Assembly: GCA_964007475.1 (NCBI GenBank)
Contig: OZ023274.1
Coordinates: 26,503,090-26,567,089, forward strand
Reading direction: 5' to 3'
DNA length: 64,000 bases
Source of the DNA: Hybos culiciformis
Taxonomy: Eukaryota; Arthropoda; Insecta; Diptera; Hybotidae
Part shown: in pieces, positions 26,701-39,400 of the stretch
Layout of the letters: each line of letters starts with the position of its first letter
Numbering within the stretch: position 1 is the first letter of the stretch
Program-made: the position numbers and the translations under genes
Notes under the pieces: generated by a model
What the model was told of the DNA's origin: nothing
The model's input: the letters and a program-made list of their open reading frames with translations, nothing else
The model's database searches: none

Positions 26701-27980
26701 ATTTTAAATGAAATTTATAAGTAGCAATTTTTGAAATTAAAGTATTACATTTAATAACATTGTAAAAAATACTTTCATGGATTTTCGATCAATATGTACT
26801 TGAACTTTATAAAAAAATTAAGTTATTAATTTACATATTTTGATTTGTGTTCTTATAATTATTTGTTTGCTTCTCAATCAATTTTCAATATTACTTATTT
26901 CACATTTTCCTTGGATTTTTTTATTAAAAAACTATTAAAATTAAAAATTGTATGAATATACATATATAAAAACTTAATTTAAACAATATGTCTATTACAA
27001 TACTAAAAAGTGCTTATTCTAGAAAATATATTTAATAAATTATTTAGTGAAAATATTAAGACACTGTCAAAAGAGCTGTAAATACCCATATAGTTTAAAA
27101 TGTTCTGTTGAACAAAAATTTTGCTTATCACACTCAAAAAAATATAATTAGCATCTATTGATTGTAATAAAAACAATTTATCTTTGATTATTGAATAATT
27201 GATTAAACGACAGATCGTCCAATTATTCTTTTATTTTACTTTTTATTATTAAAATAAAAGTACAAAAAAGTAAAAGCAAAAGCAGAAAATGTTAAAAATT
27301 GATTGTCAACTTTTTAACAGCTTAATTTATTTAAGTAGTTCAAGTTATTGGATGTTTGTATGACCTCACTTAGTGTATTGGTCTCTCATTAAGTTTTTTA
27401 TAAATAAATCCAGTGAAGATTTCATGATTAGGTTCTTATTAATAATTTCTTATAGCTTAAAAAAATAAAAATGGATCAAATACAATAAATAAACTTAAAA
27501 ATCTAAGTTAAACTTTTATTGCTATTTTTTATTATATTTTAAGTGTATTTAAAATTGATTCAATGTGTCACTTGTTATTGCTATACTCTTATACTGTGTT
27601 CATTTAAAAGCTACATGTAAATAAAAAAATGTATAAAAGAGATAACAGTGTAAAATTCTTTAACTTAACAGTGTGATTAAATTTTTAATCAAAATTTAAT
27701 TATGTGATAAAGTTTAACGGAAAAAAATCTGTATCGATTTTAAAATAAGTTTACTGCCAAAAAACCGACAGGAAAATTATTATTAAGTTAACGTTTTGTC
27801 GAACATTTCTCTGATTTATATTTTTCGAAAAAATCTCTACATTTTTGAAGGCTTAAGAAATATTGAGAAACTAAATCAAAGTTTTCAAACAGAGATTCTG
27901 AACTCATTTAATCCTCTAATAAAATGCTTGTTTTACCTAAAAGATACCATTTTACACATTTTTTCCCGTTTTTGTTAATG
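20800..27980. other. Gene-free AT-rich sequence with simple repeats
   Basis: About 7.2 kb without a gene I can support. It includes a (TA)n run near 25698-25716, many poly-A/poly-T tracts and scattered TATA-rich stretches. Frames at 22220-22420, 22990-23354 and 27796-27978 are low complexity. The 3' UTR of the claudin-like gene on the minus strand must lie at the right edge. Confidence 0.5.
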
Positions 27981-27986
27981 ATCTAT

Positions 27987-29587
27987 CTAAACCTCAGTAC
28001 TATGAGTTTGTATTCTAACTTTTTTCATTGATCCATTTCGATTCATAGGCGGATCTGTACCAGAAAAGCCTGGATTTCTTATTCCTAGAGGATCAGTTTG
28101 TGCTCTTGGTTTCTTTAAACTGGATCTTAATGGTGAACGAGTCATCGATTCAACAGTAGAACCAGATACACTTGTTAATGTTGTATTCATTGAGACGATA
28201 CTACCAGCTGAATAAGGTTTCCCTGATGCATCTGTTACTGAGACTCCTAAAAAATAATTTATTTAAAAATAAATGTTATTGTAAACAAAAAAAAAACTGT
28301 AAATTATTACCTAAATGAGATTTTCTACCATTTTGTACTTTGCCTTCTCTAAAGCCAGGATTATTAAATGTTGTTGCATTTGATGGTGAAAGATCCATTG
28401 TAGGATCTCCACCAGCTCTCCTTGAAAATAGGAAATCATAAGCTGCTAGAATTACAAGTGCTATTGTTAAAATTACGACAAAAATCTGCAAAATAATAAA
28501 AGTAAGAATCATTAATCAATTTTGCGGCGGAAATAAAAGTTTTTTATAATTGAAACAACAATTGTTTAAACTCACCAGTATATAAAACGATGCTCCGCGT
28601 GTTACACTAAACCCATATGGGCTTGAATCTATTTTTATAGCAAGTAAAATAGTTGCAATAGTGACTAAAATAGCTAAAATTAAACAAAAATTATTATAAC
28701 TTCAAATTATTAATTAATATGTACAATATTAAATACTCACAAGAAATAAATGCTAATGCTAATTTAAATGAAACCAGCCAGATATATTTTATTACAACCT
28801 TCTCTCTTGAAGATATCATAGCTATTTGTATCACAGATAATATACAAAATATACCGAGTAAAGCAGCACTTAATGCAACTAATAAGCCACTTATGTAAAC
28901 AGCATCTACAAGTCGATAAATATTGGAAATATATTATTATTATTAATTTATTTCCTAAATAAATCTGATAATACGTACTTAAGTATATTCGTAACATATT
29001 CAAAGATTTTTTTAGTTCGGTTATCCCTAGATGAGTTGCGAATAAGGGGTTTTGCAATCCCAACAGCGCCACAGGGAGGCGCGAAGGTTTGAATTCTGTT
29101 CTCTTAATTTTGTCTGTGACACCTAACCATAATTCAAATGTCGATGTGATATATGTACATCGATTTTTCCCCATTCTTTAAATATAAATGTTCTAACAAT
29201 GTAATAGGTTTAGCTCAATTACGATCAACAAACTTAATTTACTCTAAAATTAGGACTAGGTAAAAAGTTAGGATTTTTCTAAAATTTTATTGATTTTAAA
29301 TCAATAAATAAAAACTAAATTGCAAATTATAAAAAAAATTTTTAACAAAATATTTAGCACTTACATGATGGTCGAAATCGTGATACCTCCGCTCCACATC
29401 TTTCTCTTGAATAACTCAAAATTTTGCAAACTTTCCATGGTCCAAAATATCCCTTATCTTCGTAACCATCGTCTGAACTTTTAAATTCACCCCAAATAGG
29501 AATTCCGACCGATACTGAGGCTAAAGCAAAACATAAAAATCCTACTATTGTTAGTCCTGCAGCATATAATGCAGTAAGCTTAGCCAT
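27987..29587 (-). CDS. Claudin/PMP22-like four-helix membrane protein (5 exons, 306 aa)
   Basis: Minus-strand exons 29587-29365, 28905-28741, 28673-28576, 28485-28311 and 28246-27987 join with continuous phase from ATG to TAG. The protein has four hydrophobic helices (about residues 8-30, 76-103, 112-140 and 156-181). The first extracellular loop carries the claudin-type signature: W32, then GPW at 49-51, C54 and C64. A cytoplasmic tail of about 120 residues ends in STEV, a class I PDZ-binding motif. Such proteins organise epithelial (septate) junctions or act as membrane scaffolds, but I cannot name the orthologue. The fourth helix is followed by FSRRAGGDPT. Start choice: the first ATG places helix 1 right at the N terminus. 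An in-phase 135-bp segment inside intron 1 may be an alternative exon (separate entry). Confidence 0.85.
28979..29113 (-). other. Candidate in-phase cassette exon of the claudin-like gene
   Basis: Inside the first coding intron the minus strand has an acceptor (TGTCACAG, ending at 29114), an open stretch of exactly 135 bases, and a donor GTACGT (28978-28973). Joined to exon 1 (phase 1) and to exon 28905, it adds 45 codons without a stop and restores the frame. The inserted peptide (KIKRTEFKPSRLPVALLG onward) is basic and would sit between the first extracellular loop and helix 2. The stretch is much more GC-rich than its surroundings and contains a short stem (GCGCC..GGCGC), so it may be an exonised repeat or not used at all. 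Confidence 0.35.
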
Positions 29588-32500
29588 GGTTTGTTAAGCA
29601 TTTCTTTCTTAATTGATTTGAAATATGAAGTTTCCTGGTGTTGTTTTGTTTTTGAGATATTGAAGACAATTATGAGCTGGAAAACATTTTTGCTAAAAAA
29701 AATTTAAAACATAATATTTTATTTTATTTCTAATATTTAACAATTATAAGAATTTAATAGGAGTAATATTAGGTTGACGGTAAAAATAATGAACATCACT
29801 AAACAAAATTTTTAATACGTAAATATTTGCTGATAAAACTATTGTTTTTCAGGAACACTATCCACTCAGGAAAAGCGGAATTGATTTAATGGATTATTAT
29901 CTGGTGTGTGGAATCAAAAATCAACAAATTACAAAGCCTAACTTAGCACTATAAAATATTTCTTAGCTCGGTAATAAAAAAAAGGTTTCCGCCAGACAAC
30001 AAAGAAATTCCTGGCAAAATGCTTCACAGGCTTGTTCATTGTTGAACCTGCTTTTATATAATTTTAATAGAATATAATTTGTCTACTATTAGGTATTCAC
30101 ATATTAAATTAAAATAATATTATTATTTTGATGAACTTTATGTCATAATAAATTAATTGAAGTTATTTGACATTCTTATTTTTTTGACCATAAATACATT
30201 ATGTAGAAATATATATGCACATAATACATGCATCTATTTAAAAAAAAAATGTTTAAACACTAAGAGCTTCAATAAGTTTATTAATTGAAAACATTAAGTA
30301 TTATATTGTAAGTTTAAAAAGATTTTCAATAGCCAAAACTTAATGGGGCATACAACTTTACATTAATTTTCTTAAATGTTAAAAATAAGGATACTACTTA
30401 GTTAAATAATTGATGTTGCGGGATGACTTGGCAGTACTGAATTGAACTGAGTATTATAATATAGTAAACAGTACTTAATTAATTATATTATAAGTTGGAA
30501 AATAATATCGAGTTGTTAAAATATGTTTTGATAAAATATAACAGTTATATACTTAGGTGTAAATATTATTTTAGTTTTCAGATTTTCATAAATTTCATTA
30601 ATGTAATGGTTTAAGCGCCGTATTGTAGACTTAAGTTGATTTGAATAAAAATAATTAGGTACTTACTAAAAAAAATATTATTTTATCTTTAAACTTACTG
30701 AACAATCTTTGTGTATTTTATGTATTTCACGAAGTATTCAATAAATTTTAAAATATGGTTAATTTCTCTATTTATAATTTAAGTAACATAAATTATAAAA
30801 ATATAGGTCATCATTAATTTGAATAAGTATCCAAAAAAGAACAAACAATTTTTCGTTGTCGTTCAAAAATAAATTGTGTAACAACGTAATAATAATTTTT
30901 CTTTAATTTTATTTTTATTATCTGACAATAAATAGGACACTGTAATTAACTTTGACTTTGAATTTAATACAATTAAGTAGGTTTTTTTTTTTCTTGAATC
31001 ATCACAATCTCAAAGTTGAGACTTCTAGTTATACAAATAATAAAATAAAAAGGATGTGTGTACGAAAACAGGTATTTTATACAATTTTAACTTAGTAACT
31101 AATTTAGTTTCATCTTATAGGATTTAGCTGATTGTTTGAACATATGTACATGTATATACATTATGTAATTATCGAGGTAATTATATTATATTTGATAGAA
31201 TATATTTTTATTTATTCCTACAAGAATTCTATTGATGAAGTCAATCAATTCTTATTTCAATCATTATTATTTTAATGCAAATTCAAGTTTTCGGACTAAA
31301 TCTTTCGTTTAAGTTATATTTTTTGCATTGAAATGTGCCTATCAAATTTTGAATTATTGAGTTATTTATACCAGTTTTAAAACAATTATGGATTTATACT
31401 GATTTAAGTATACAAATACTTATTTATGAATGAATTAATTTTCAAAATATTATTTATGATTAATAAATTTTTACACATATTTTATTCAATAAGAAATTTT
31501 GTGTCAAAAAACCTTGAAATGTAATTATAAAATAAAATATATATATAGATACGTATAAGTTTGTATGAAATCTTAAGACTTCTCTAACCAGAATCCATGC
31601 AACTTTTGTATAAAAAAATAGCTAAAACTAAAAACCATATCATAATCCCTGTAGGTATATACTTATAATCCCTATAAGTATATACTTATAAATAAGATCG
31701 GTACTCTAAAAAAAATATTTATAAACAACAATTGTAGTAAATTAATAAAATATTAGCTACAAACTTAAAATTTATTTAAAATATATAAAATTAATATCTG
31801 TACATAAGGTATTTTATTCTCAAACCGTAATTTACAAAGCTCACGAAAAAACATGTTAATGATGAAAATGCATCTAAGTACATAAAGTAAATTGATGGTT
31901 GACAAACAAAAACAAACTTCATATTTATTTGAACGATTAGACCTTAATAAAAAAAAAAACTGTACATTTAACCTCCTATAACTAACATTATATAATTTAA
32001 GTAAAAAAAAAAGTTGAAAACATTTTTTAAATACATTGAACTTTTATTAACAATAGTCATTATAGAATACTTTCATATATAAAAAACATTCTCCATTGAT
32101 GAGAAACAGAATCTGAATAAATATAAATAAAAGTAAGAACCAGCACAGTTATGTAAGTAACTATTTTTATTATTTAAAAAAAAAAAATATTTTAACTTTT
32201 TGAGCATACAATAATACCTATTATTATTTATAATATGATAAGTAGACACAAAAACAAAAAAATTATGATTTAATATTAACCTCATATGTATTTCTATAAC
32301 ATTTTGTTTTTGAATCTCTGAGACGTTTGAATGCTGGCATTATTTTAAACTAAATCTAAAAATGAAATGTGATTGGAGGGAAAATTCCAAAAATAAACGA
32401 AAGTTACATTATTTTTCACCTACTTATCTGGTATTTGTGCTTAACTTTACAACATAGATAAGATGAAAAAAAAAACTTTCAATTGCAGCTTGCACTCAAG

Positions 32501-35500
32501 CTAACAACACAATCACACCTTCTTCTTTACTTTATATATTGCTGAATTTAAATAATTCAACGATATCATTCAATGGAAATTATTTTTTTTCCCTATTGAT
32601 ATTAAAATTTTAATACTAGTTTAACTTGATATATTCCCATCATCATCTACATTCATTATTATCATCATACATAATACAATTTACTGCTTGTTGTTGATGA
32701 AAAAAAAAGTCAGCAGTCAGTAGCAATAATAACAAATCTACGTCACTATTAAAAAAAAAAACTGTAGGTACATAATATTTAATTCATGGATAAATAAATT
32801 AATTAGAAGCATTTTATTCACATTTTTATTATCATCACAATGAAATAAAATATTTTTTGCCCCTCCTCATCTTTAGCCACTTAAAAAATGATGATGGAAT
32901 ATGTATGCAATCAGAAAGAAATAGGTAAAAAAAAATAATAAATAAGTCCAACAAAGGTAAAATAGACAATACTTATATGCAGGAAAGAAATATAGGTATT
33001 TAATAAAAAAAAAAAGTAAATTGATATTAAGTATATATTTTTTCAAGCTATGGCCTGAAAATTTATATACATATATTTTTTATTTTATTTTTCCATTTTA
33101 TTTATGTTTATAGGTTTCAGTCAGCCCTTTTTTGTATATTAAGCAAAAAAAATAAAATAAAAGAAAGTCGAATATTATTTTGATTTTTTTTTTTGTTGTT
33201 TTTATCTAGGATAGCGAATTGAAAATGCATTTAACTTTAAATGCACAACCCAATTAAAAAAATAGAAAATAACTTTATGTTATAAATTATTATTATATAA
33301 AATGTTATAACCACCTGTCGCTTCGTTTTTAATGCACTTACTGCCAACTTTTATGATTAGTAATTTCAGACCTTTATTTCTTTAATGTTTTCATCAAAAT
33401 ATTTGACTTGTTAAAAGTACTTAATTGCCAATATCACTTTATATTGTGTTCAAAAGTTTGAAGTTTTGCATGACGAAGTCTGAATCTGAAGTTTGAATTT
33501 CATTACATACATCATTTTACATTAATTTCATATGAGAATATTTTGTAGCAAATTGTTGATATTATGAACTCTTGATTATGTATGTATTAAGTACATGCAG
33601 TTAAGCTCTTCCTGGAGAAGAAATTAATAATCTAATTGATTTTTAATAAAAATATAGAAAACATTTTTTTTTGTTTGATCACAGTATTTTTAATTTTTGA
33701 ATAATTTTTTTTCTCATCAAATGTTTATGCATTTTCTTACAAAAAAAAAAACAAAATCCCGCCAACACAAAATAAAAAAAAAATGTTACTTACATACTTA
33801 GGTATATACCTACCAATACAAATTTTTTATTAAATAAGAATTATAATGTTTATAAATAATATAATGTAAAAAACAAGTAAAAGAAAACTTTTTGTACTGG
33901 CTAAATAATTTTGAAAAGCTGAAATACGTATAGTAGCTTAAATTTTTTTTTTTTTTTTAACTTTTAACGCCCATCAATTTATAAATATTTAAATTAATTT
34001 TCAATTAACATATAAAATTTTTATAGAAATTCTTTAGTCAAATAGTAAACATAATAAAATTTTTTTGTTGTCATACATAAGTGTATTTTTATTATTAAAA
34101 ATCGAATTTAATATTGATTTTAGTAGCTATGAACAAAATAAAGAAGAATTCAGGCTTCTTCATTTCTTTTAAAAATTGGTTTAAAACACCCAATTAGCCA
34201 TTACGTATAAGATAAAATACGTATGAAGTAACTACCTCTACAGACAAATTTATGGATAGATTTTGATTTTTTTTTTAAATCAAGGTAGATAGGTACCTAT
34301 GATAATTTCTTTGCGCCGTTTTTTAGATATTGAATTAAAGTTACTCTAATAGGTACCTAATATACTTACTTAATATAGAAATTAAGTTTTCGATATTAAT
34401 TAAAAATATCTAGGTAGGTACCTACTAAGATATAATAAAATAAAATTATTTAAGTAGTAATTTATTTTCTATAAAAGTTTTTAGTACCTAGGTAGGTATT
34501 CTGATTCGAATTAAAATTGGCTACTTATTATGATCTTGGATGTTTCTAAATTTTTGGGTTTTTTTTAAAATATATTAAATTAATAGGTTTAGATTTTTTC
34601 TAATTGAACGAATTTAAGTAAGTAGGTATAACTAGGTAACCAAGATAGGGTAGTAGGTCCACCTAGATTAATCAGATTTTTTTCTAGCTAGAAAATCAGA
34701 GATTAAATTGCTCTGTTACGGTTCCCTACCTACTAGATACCTACATACATTAGTATTATACAAATATAGGTTTTTGATTTTAGTTTGGGGTGTATTCTTA
34801 AATGCAAATTTGCAATATTACCGCTACAGCCGCATCTGGCGGGTAATTTAAAATTTTTTTTTAATAAATCAAAACCACGAAGCGAAAAACTTACCTGTTG
34901 TGGTATTGTTTAAAATAATAAAAAAAAAAACTTGTTTTTCCCGATGAATGAAAAATTTTGTATTGAGCGAAACCAAAGCCACTAGCCTAGACACTCACTA
35001 TCTATTTATTTATTTATTTATTTTTATGAATATTTTTATTTATTTTTTTTTTTTTTTAATTTATCCCAATTGAAATTTAAATTTTTCTATTTTTTATGTT
35101 ATTTTTGCAAATTACTTTAGCTTTGAACTTAAAAAATATTTCAAGAGATTTAAAAATGAAAACAATAAAAAAAAACTGGGATGGGTGGAATTTCGATTTG
35201 TTGTTGTTGGTGTTGTGTTGAAAAAAAAACACAAATTTTTTTCTAATTTAAAAAAATCAAATAATACTATTAAATTTGTGTTATTTTTTTCGGACGGATT
35301 TGAATTTTTTTACTTTTAAAATATTCTATTTAAATTTCCATATTTTTTTTCTTATTATTATTATATTTTTGTTTAATTTAAATAATTTTGTTTTTAATAA
35401 AAAATCAAAATCAAACGAATCACAGAAAAAAATTTCTTTTCTGATTGAAGAAAAAAATGACAAGACGACAACTGTATTTTTTTCAACAATCAACAATAAA

Positions 35501-35640
35501 GTTTAAAATTTTCCTTCTGGGGATGGTTGTCTTTAGAATGCTAGAAAATTTTTTTAAATGGTTTAATAATTATCAATTTACACTTGGATCAAGTAGGATT
35601 GTTTTTTATTTTTGCGCTTATTTAAATTAAAAAATTTTAA
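29588..35640. other. Gene-free AT-rich sequence upstream of the claudin-like gene
   Basis: About 6 kb with no supported coding region. It contains poly-A/T tracts, an (ATTT)n stretch near 35004-35030 and a region (34285-34745) with repeated TAGGTACCTA-type words. The promoter and any 5' non-coding exons of the minus-strand claudin-like gene should lie at its left end. The 5' UTR of the retrotransposon that follows may begin near its right end, but I see no clear boundary. Confidence 0.5.
34285..34745. repeat. Dispersed TAGGTACCTA-type motif cluster
   Basis: The palindromic word TAGGTACCTA and close relatives (AGGTAGATAGGTACCTA, CTAGGTAGGTACCTACT, GTACCTAGGTAGGTA, CTACCTACTAGATACCTAC) recur at least six times in 460 bases in both orientations, without a fixed period. 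It looks like a degraded microsatellite or short palindromic repeat, not a coding or TIR structure. Confidence 0.45.
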
Positions 35641-35667
35641 ATTAGTTTTCTCTCAATTTTTTCAAAA

Positions 35668-36414
35668 ATGTTCTGCGGTAAATGCAAAAAATCATTAATA
35701 AACACGAATAAAATCGTTAAATGCATTGCGATTTGTGAGGTGTGTTATTGCTATGATTGTGGACAAGTGTCCGATACAACATTGAAATTGCTGAGAGGTG
35801 ATGGCAGCAATCTGTTTTGGTTCTGTGATGCTTGCAAAGGCATCATAAAAAATATATTCAATAGATTGCAGAATTTGTCTGATGAGGTTAATAACCTTAA
35901 GAGTTGTCTACTTAATGTTATGCCTACTACATCTAATGATACCAGAATCTCAACTGATTCTCCAGAAGTAGAAAAGGAAACTGCTGAAGAAAAGTCCTTA
36001 TCGGGAAATCATTCTACCACACAAAACTTGAAAGTTGACAAGCGGAAGAAATCAAGGAATAAAAAGAGTCGTGTTACTGAAGCAAACCAAGTTCAAATTA
36101 TCACCGGGGATGATAGTGGTTCTGGAACTGAATTTACAATTGTTCCTGAATCTAAATGGTTTTATGCTGGAAGGTTCGGGCCATCTACAACTGTTGAGAT
36201 GGTTAGTAACTTTATTGCTGCAAAGTTAAAGGTTGAGCAAGGTACTATAAACTGTTTCAAGCTGGTAAAAAAGGATGCTGATATCAGTAAGTTAAAAACT
36301 GTAGCGTTTAAAATTGGTGTTCCTTTCGAAATTGCTGATTCCATAATGAATTCTTCGTTTTGGCCAAAAGGTGTTAAAGTTAAAATTTTTGAGCAAAATA
36401 TTTCAAAAAACTAA
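35668..36414 (+). CDS. Retrotransposon ORF1 protein with PHD-like zinc finger
   Basis: A 248-residue nucleic-acid-binding protein that in CR1-type elements coats the RNA. The N terminus has a PHD-like cysteine array: C3/C6, C19, C23/C26, C28/C31, then WFC at 51-53 and C56. The classic His is apparently replaced by Cys. The middle (about 75-150) is polar, Ser/Thr/Lys-rich and likely disordered. The C-terminal part (about 160-245, starting SKWFYAGRFGPSTT) looks like a folded RNA-binding domain of the RRM type common in such ORF1 proteins. The start is the ATG at 35668. The last sense codons before TAA are TCA AAA AAC, a slippery sequence (separate entry). Confidence 0.75.
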   Translation: MFCGKCKKSLINTNKIVKCIAICEVCYCYDCGQVSDTTLKLLRGDGSNLFWFCDACKGIIKNIFNRLQNLSDEVNNLKSCLLNVMPTTSNDTRISTDSPEVEKETAEEKSLSGNHSTTQNLKVDKRKKSRNKKSRVTEANQVQIITGDDSGSGTEFTIVPESKWFYAGRFGPSTTVEMVSNFIAAKLKVEQGTINCFKLVKKDADISKLKTVAFKIGVPFEIADSIMNSSFWPKGVKVKIFEQNISKN

Positions 36415-39400
36415 ATTGCGATATAGGAAATAATGACTTAACAAATTCTATTTTTTTAAATAATTCTATTATTTCTTCTTTCATTGTAAATAATTCAACT
36501 GTTCCAATAATAAATAATAGTGTTAATAATATTAATGATAATAGTACTAATAATAAAAATAATAATAATAATAATGTAATTGCCAATAATAATTTGCTGA
36601 ATTTCTCTAATTTTATAATTTATTATCAAAATGTGAGAGGATTAAGAACCAAGAAAGATGAGTTTTTTTCTTCACTGTTTAATTTTGATTCTGATTTGAT
36701 AGCTCTCTCTGAAACCTGGTTGCATGCAAGTATTCTGTCTTCAGAATATTTTAATGAGAATATTTTTAATGTATTTCGCTGTGACAGAAATTATGATGAG
36801 ATGAATGTTCTGTTTGGAGGCGGTGTATTAATTGCTGTCAACAGTATTCATTCAGCTGTACAAATTGACCTTAAATACTGTTGCGCCGATGTTGAGCAAC
36901 TCTGTATAAAAATTGATAATTTGATTTTAGATGGAGTAAAAAACTCTTCTTTATTGATATTTTTAAGTTATATTTCTCCTTCCTATAATATTGAAAAGAA
37001 GAATGAGATTTATGCCATGCATGTTGATAATATAACTTGTGTATTGCAAAAATATTGTGATAACAATTGTTTCTCATGCATTTTAGGTGATTTTAATCTC
37101 AGTAAATTGAATTGGAAATTTTGTGATGAGGATAAAGTTTTATTACCATTTAATGTTTCGCAGAATTATGAAAGTTTGATTCTTGATTCATTTTTTGCTC
37201 TTAATTTAATTCAAATAAATCATGTAACTAATGTCATAAACAAAATACTAGACTTAGTATTTTTGAGTAAAGAAATTGAATTTGAGGTTTCTGAGAGTGA
37301 CTATCATATCGTTAATATGGATAATTATCATCCTCCTCTATTAATTAAATTAAAATCTTTCTATTTCTTAAATAATCTAACATATGTTTGTACTAAAAAG
37401 TATGATTTCAAGAATTGTGATTTTGTGAGCTTGAATACTTTTCTTGGAAATTTTGATTCGTTAGATAATTCAGTCAACATTCCTCTTAAAGATATTTATA
37501 ATTCATTTTTATATTATTTGTTTGAGGGCTTTGATAAATTTGTGCCTGTGAAACGTGAATTTAGGTCGAACCATCCTCCATGGTTTAACAAGAGACTTTC
37601 TTCGTTAAAGAACGCACGTAATTCAGCTCATAAAAAGGCGAAAAAAACTGAATTAAATGCAGATTTAGTTGTTTTTCGAAGACTACGTAAAGAATATGAA
37701 TTTTTAAATAAATTCTTATATCATCAATATATTGCTCAAACTGAGAGTTTTTTAAAAAAGGATTCTAAATTTTTCTGGGTTTTCATAAAGAAACTCAAAT
37801 CATCTTCTTGCTTTCCTAAAGGTATGTTTTATGGAAATAAAGTTGCCGCTGATCTAGGTGAAACTTCCGATCTTTTTGCGGAGTATTTTCAGTCCATATT
37901 CGAGTTAAATAATGATATTGATGTGAATTTTAATTACTCAAATATTCATGAAATTTTCAGTCTAGGTCACATTATATTGACTGAGAATGAAGTCTCGAAT
38001 ATCATAAAAAATTTAGATTGTAATGTCAATCCTGGTATTGATGGTATACCTGCTATTGTGGTAAAGAATTGTTCTAACTTGAGTAAAATATTAACTAGTG
38101 TATTTAATAGATCACTTTCCGAAGGAAACTATCTTGATTCGTGGAAGTTATCGTCAATTTTACCAATACATAAATCAGGAACTAAATTGGATGTTATGAA
38201 TTATCGTAGTATTGTTAAAATTCCAGTTATTGCTAAAATTTTTGAAAGTGCCATTAAAAATAGAGTGTACTTCTTAGTGAAAGAACACATTAGTGATTCT
38301 CAACATGGTTTCGTTAATGGTAGATCTTGTATTACTAATTTGGTTACATTTGCAAACTATGTGTTGAATTCACTTGAGAATAGATCTCAAGTTGATTGTA
38401 TTTACACTGATTTTGCTAAAGCATTTGACAGAGTGAATCCAAGGCTTCTGGTGAAAAAACTAGAAGCACTGGGCTTACATTCTTCTATGTTAACATGGGT
38501 TGCATCGTACTTGTCTAACAGAAAGCAAATAGTAGTGATTGAAAATGTTAAATCTTCAATTATTATAGACATTCAATCAGGTGTAGGGCAAGGCACTCAT
38601 TTAGGACCTTTATTTTTCATTCTTTTTATAAATGACATTAGTACTTGCTTTAAATTTTGTAACCATTTGATTTTTGCTGATGATCTCAAATTGTTCTCTG
38701 TGATCAATGAGCCATCAGATTCCTTACTAGTTCAGGCTGATTTGAATAATCTTAAAACATGGTGTGATTTAAACAAAATTAGTTTGAACATTGATAAATG
38801 TCGCATAGTTTCTTATTCTAGGAAACAAAATTTGATCCTTATTAGTTATAAATTTGATGATACTGATATCAGTAGGGTTAATCAAATTAAAGATTGCGGT
38901 GTTATTTTTAATAATGATATGTCCTTCAACTCCCACATTGAGATGGTTATTTCTAAAGCTTACATGAGGCTTGGATTTTTAAAAAGAAATTGTTTAAATT
39001 TCAAGGATCCTTATACACTTAAAGCTATTTATACTACTCAGGTTAGATCAATTTTGGAATACGCCTCTATTGTTTGGATGCCTTACTACCAGATTCATAT
39101 AAATAAAATAGAAAGTGTGCAAAAAAGAGTTATCAAGTTTTGTCTAAGGTCTCTTAACTTTGATTCAAATGCTAACGTGTCATCCTACACAGGTAAATGC
39201 AGATTAATCGGGTTAGAAACCTTATATCATAGAAGAATTGTAGCTAGTACAATCTTTGCTTATGACGTTATTACTTCGAAATTAAATTGTCCAAATTTAA
39301 CCGGTCTATTTGATATAAGAATTCCTAGAAGTGGTTTGCGATCTGAATCATTTTTATCTGTTCCGTTTCGTAGAACAAATTATTCGTATTATGAGCCTTT

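Noticed and set aside
28764..29174. 136-residue minus-strand frame starting MGKNRC
   Set aside because: It begins in intron 1 of the claudin-like gene and reads past the donor at 28978; only the 135-bp part with splice sites is worth keeping as a candidate exon.
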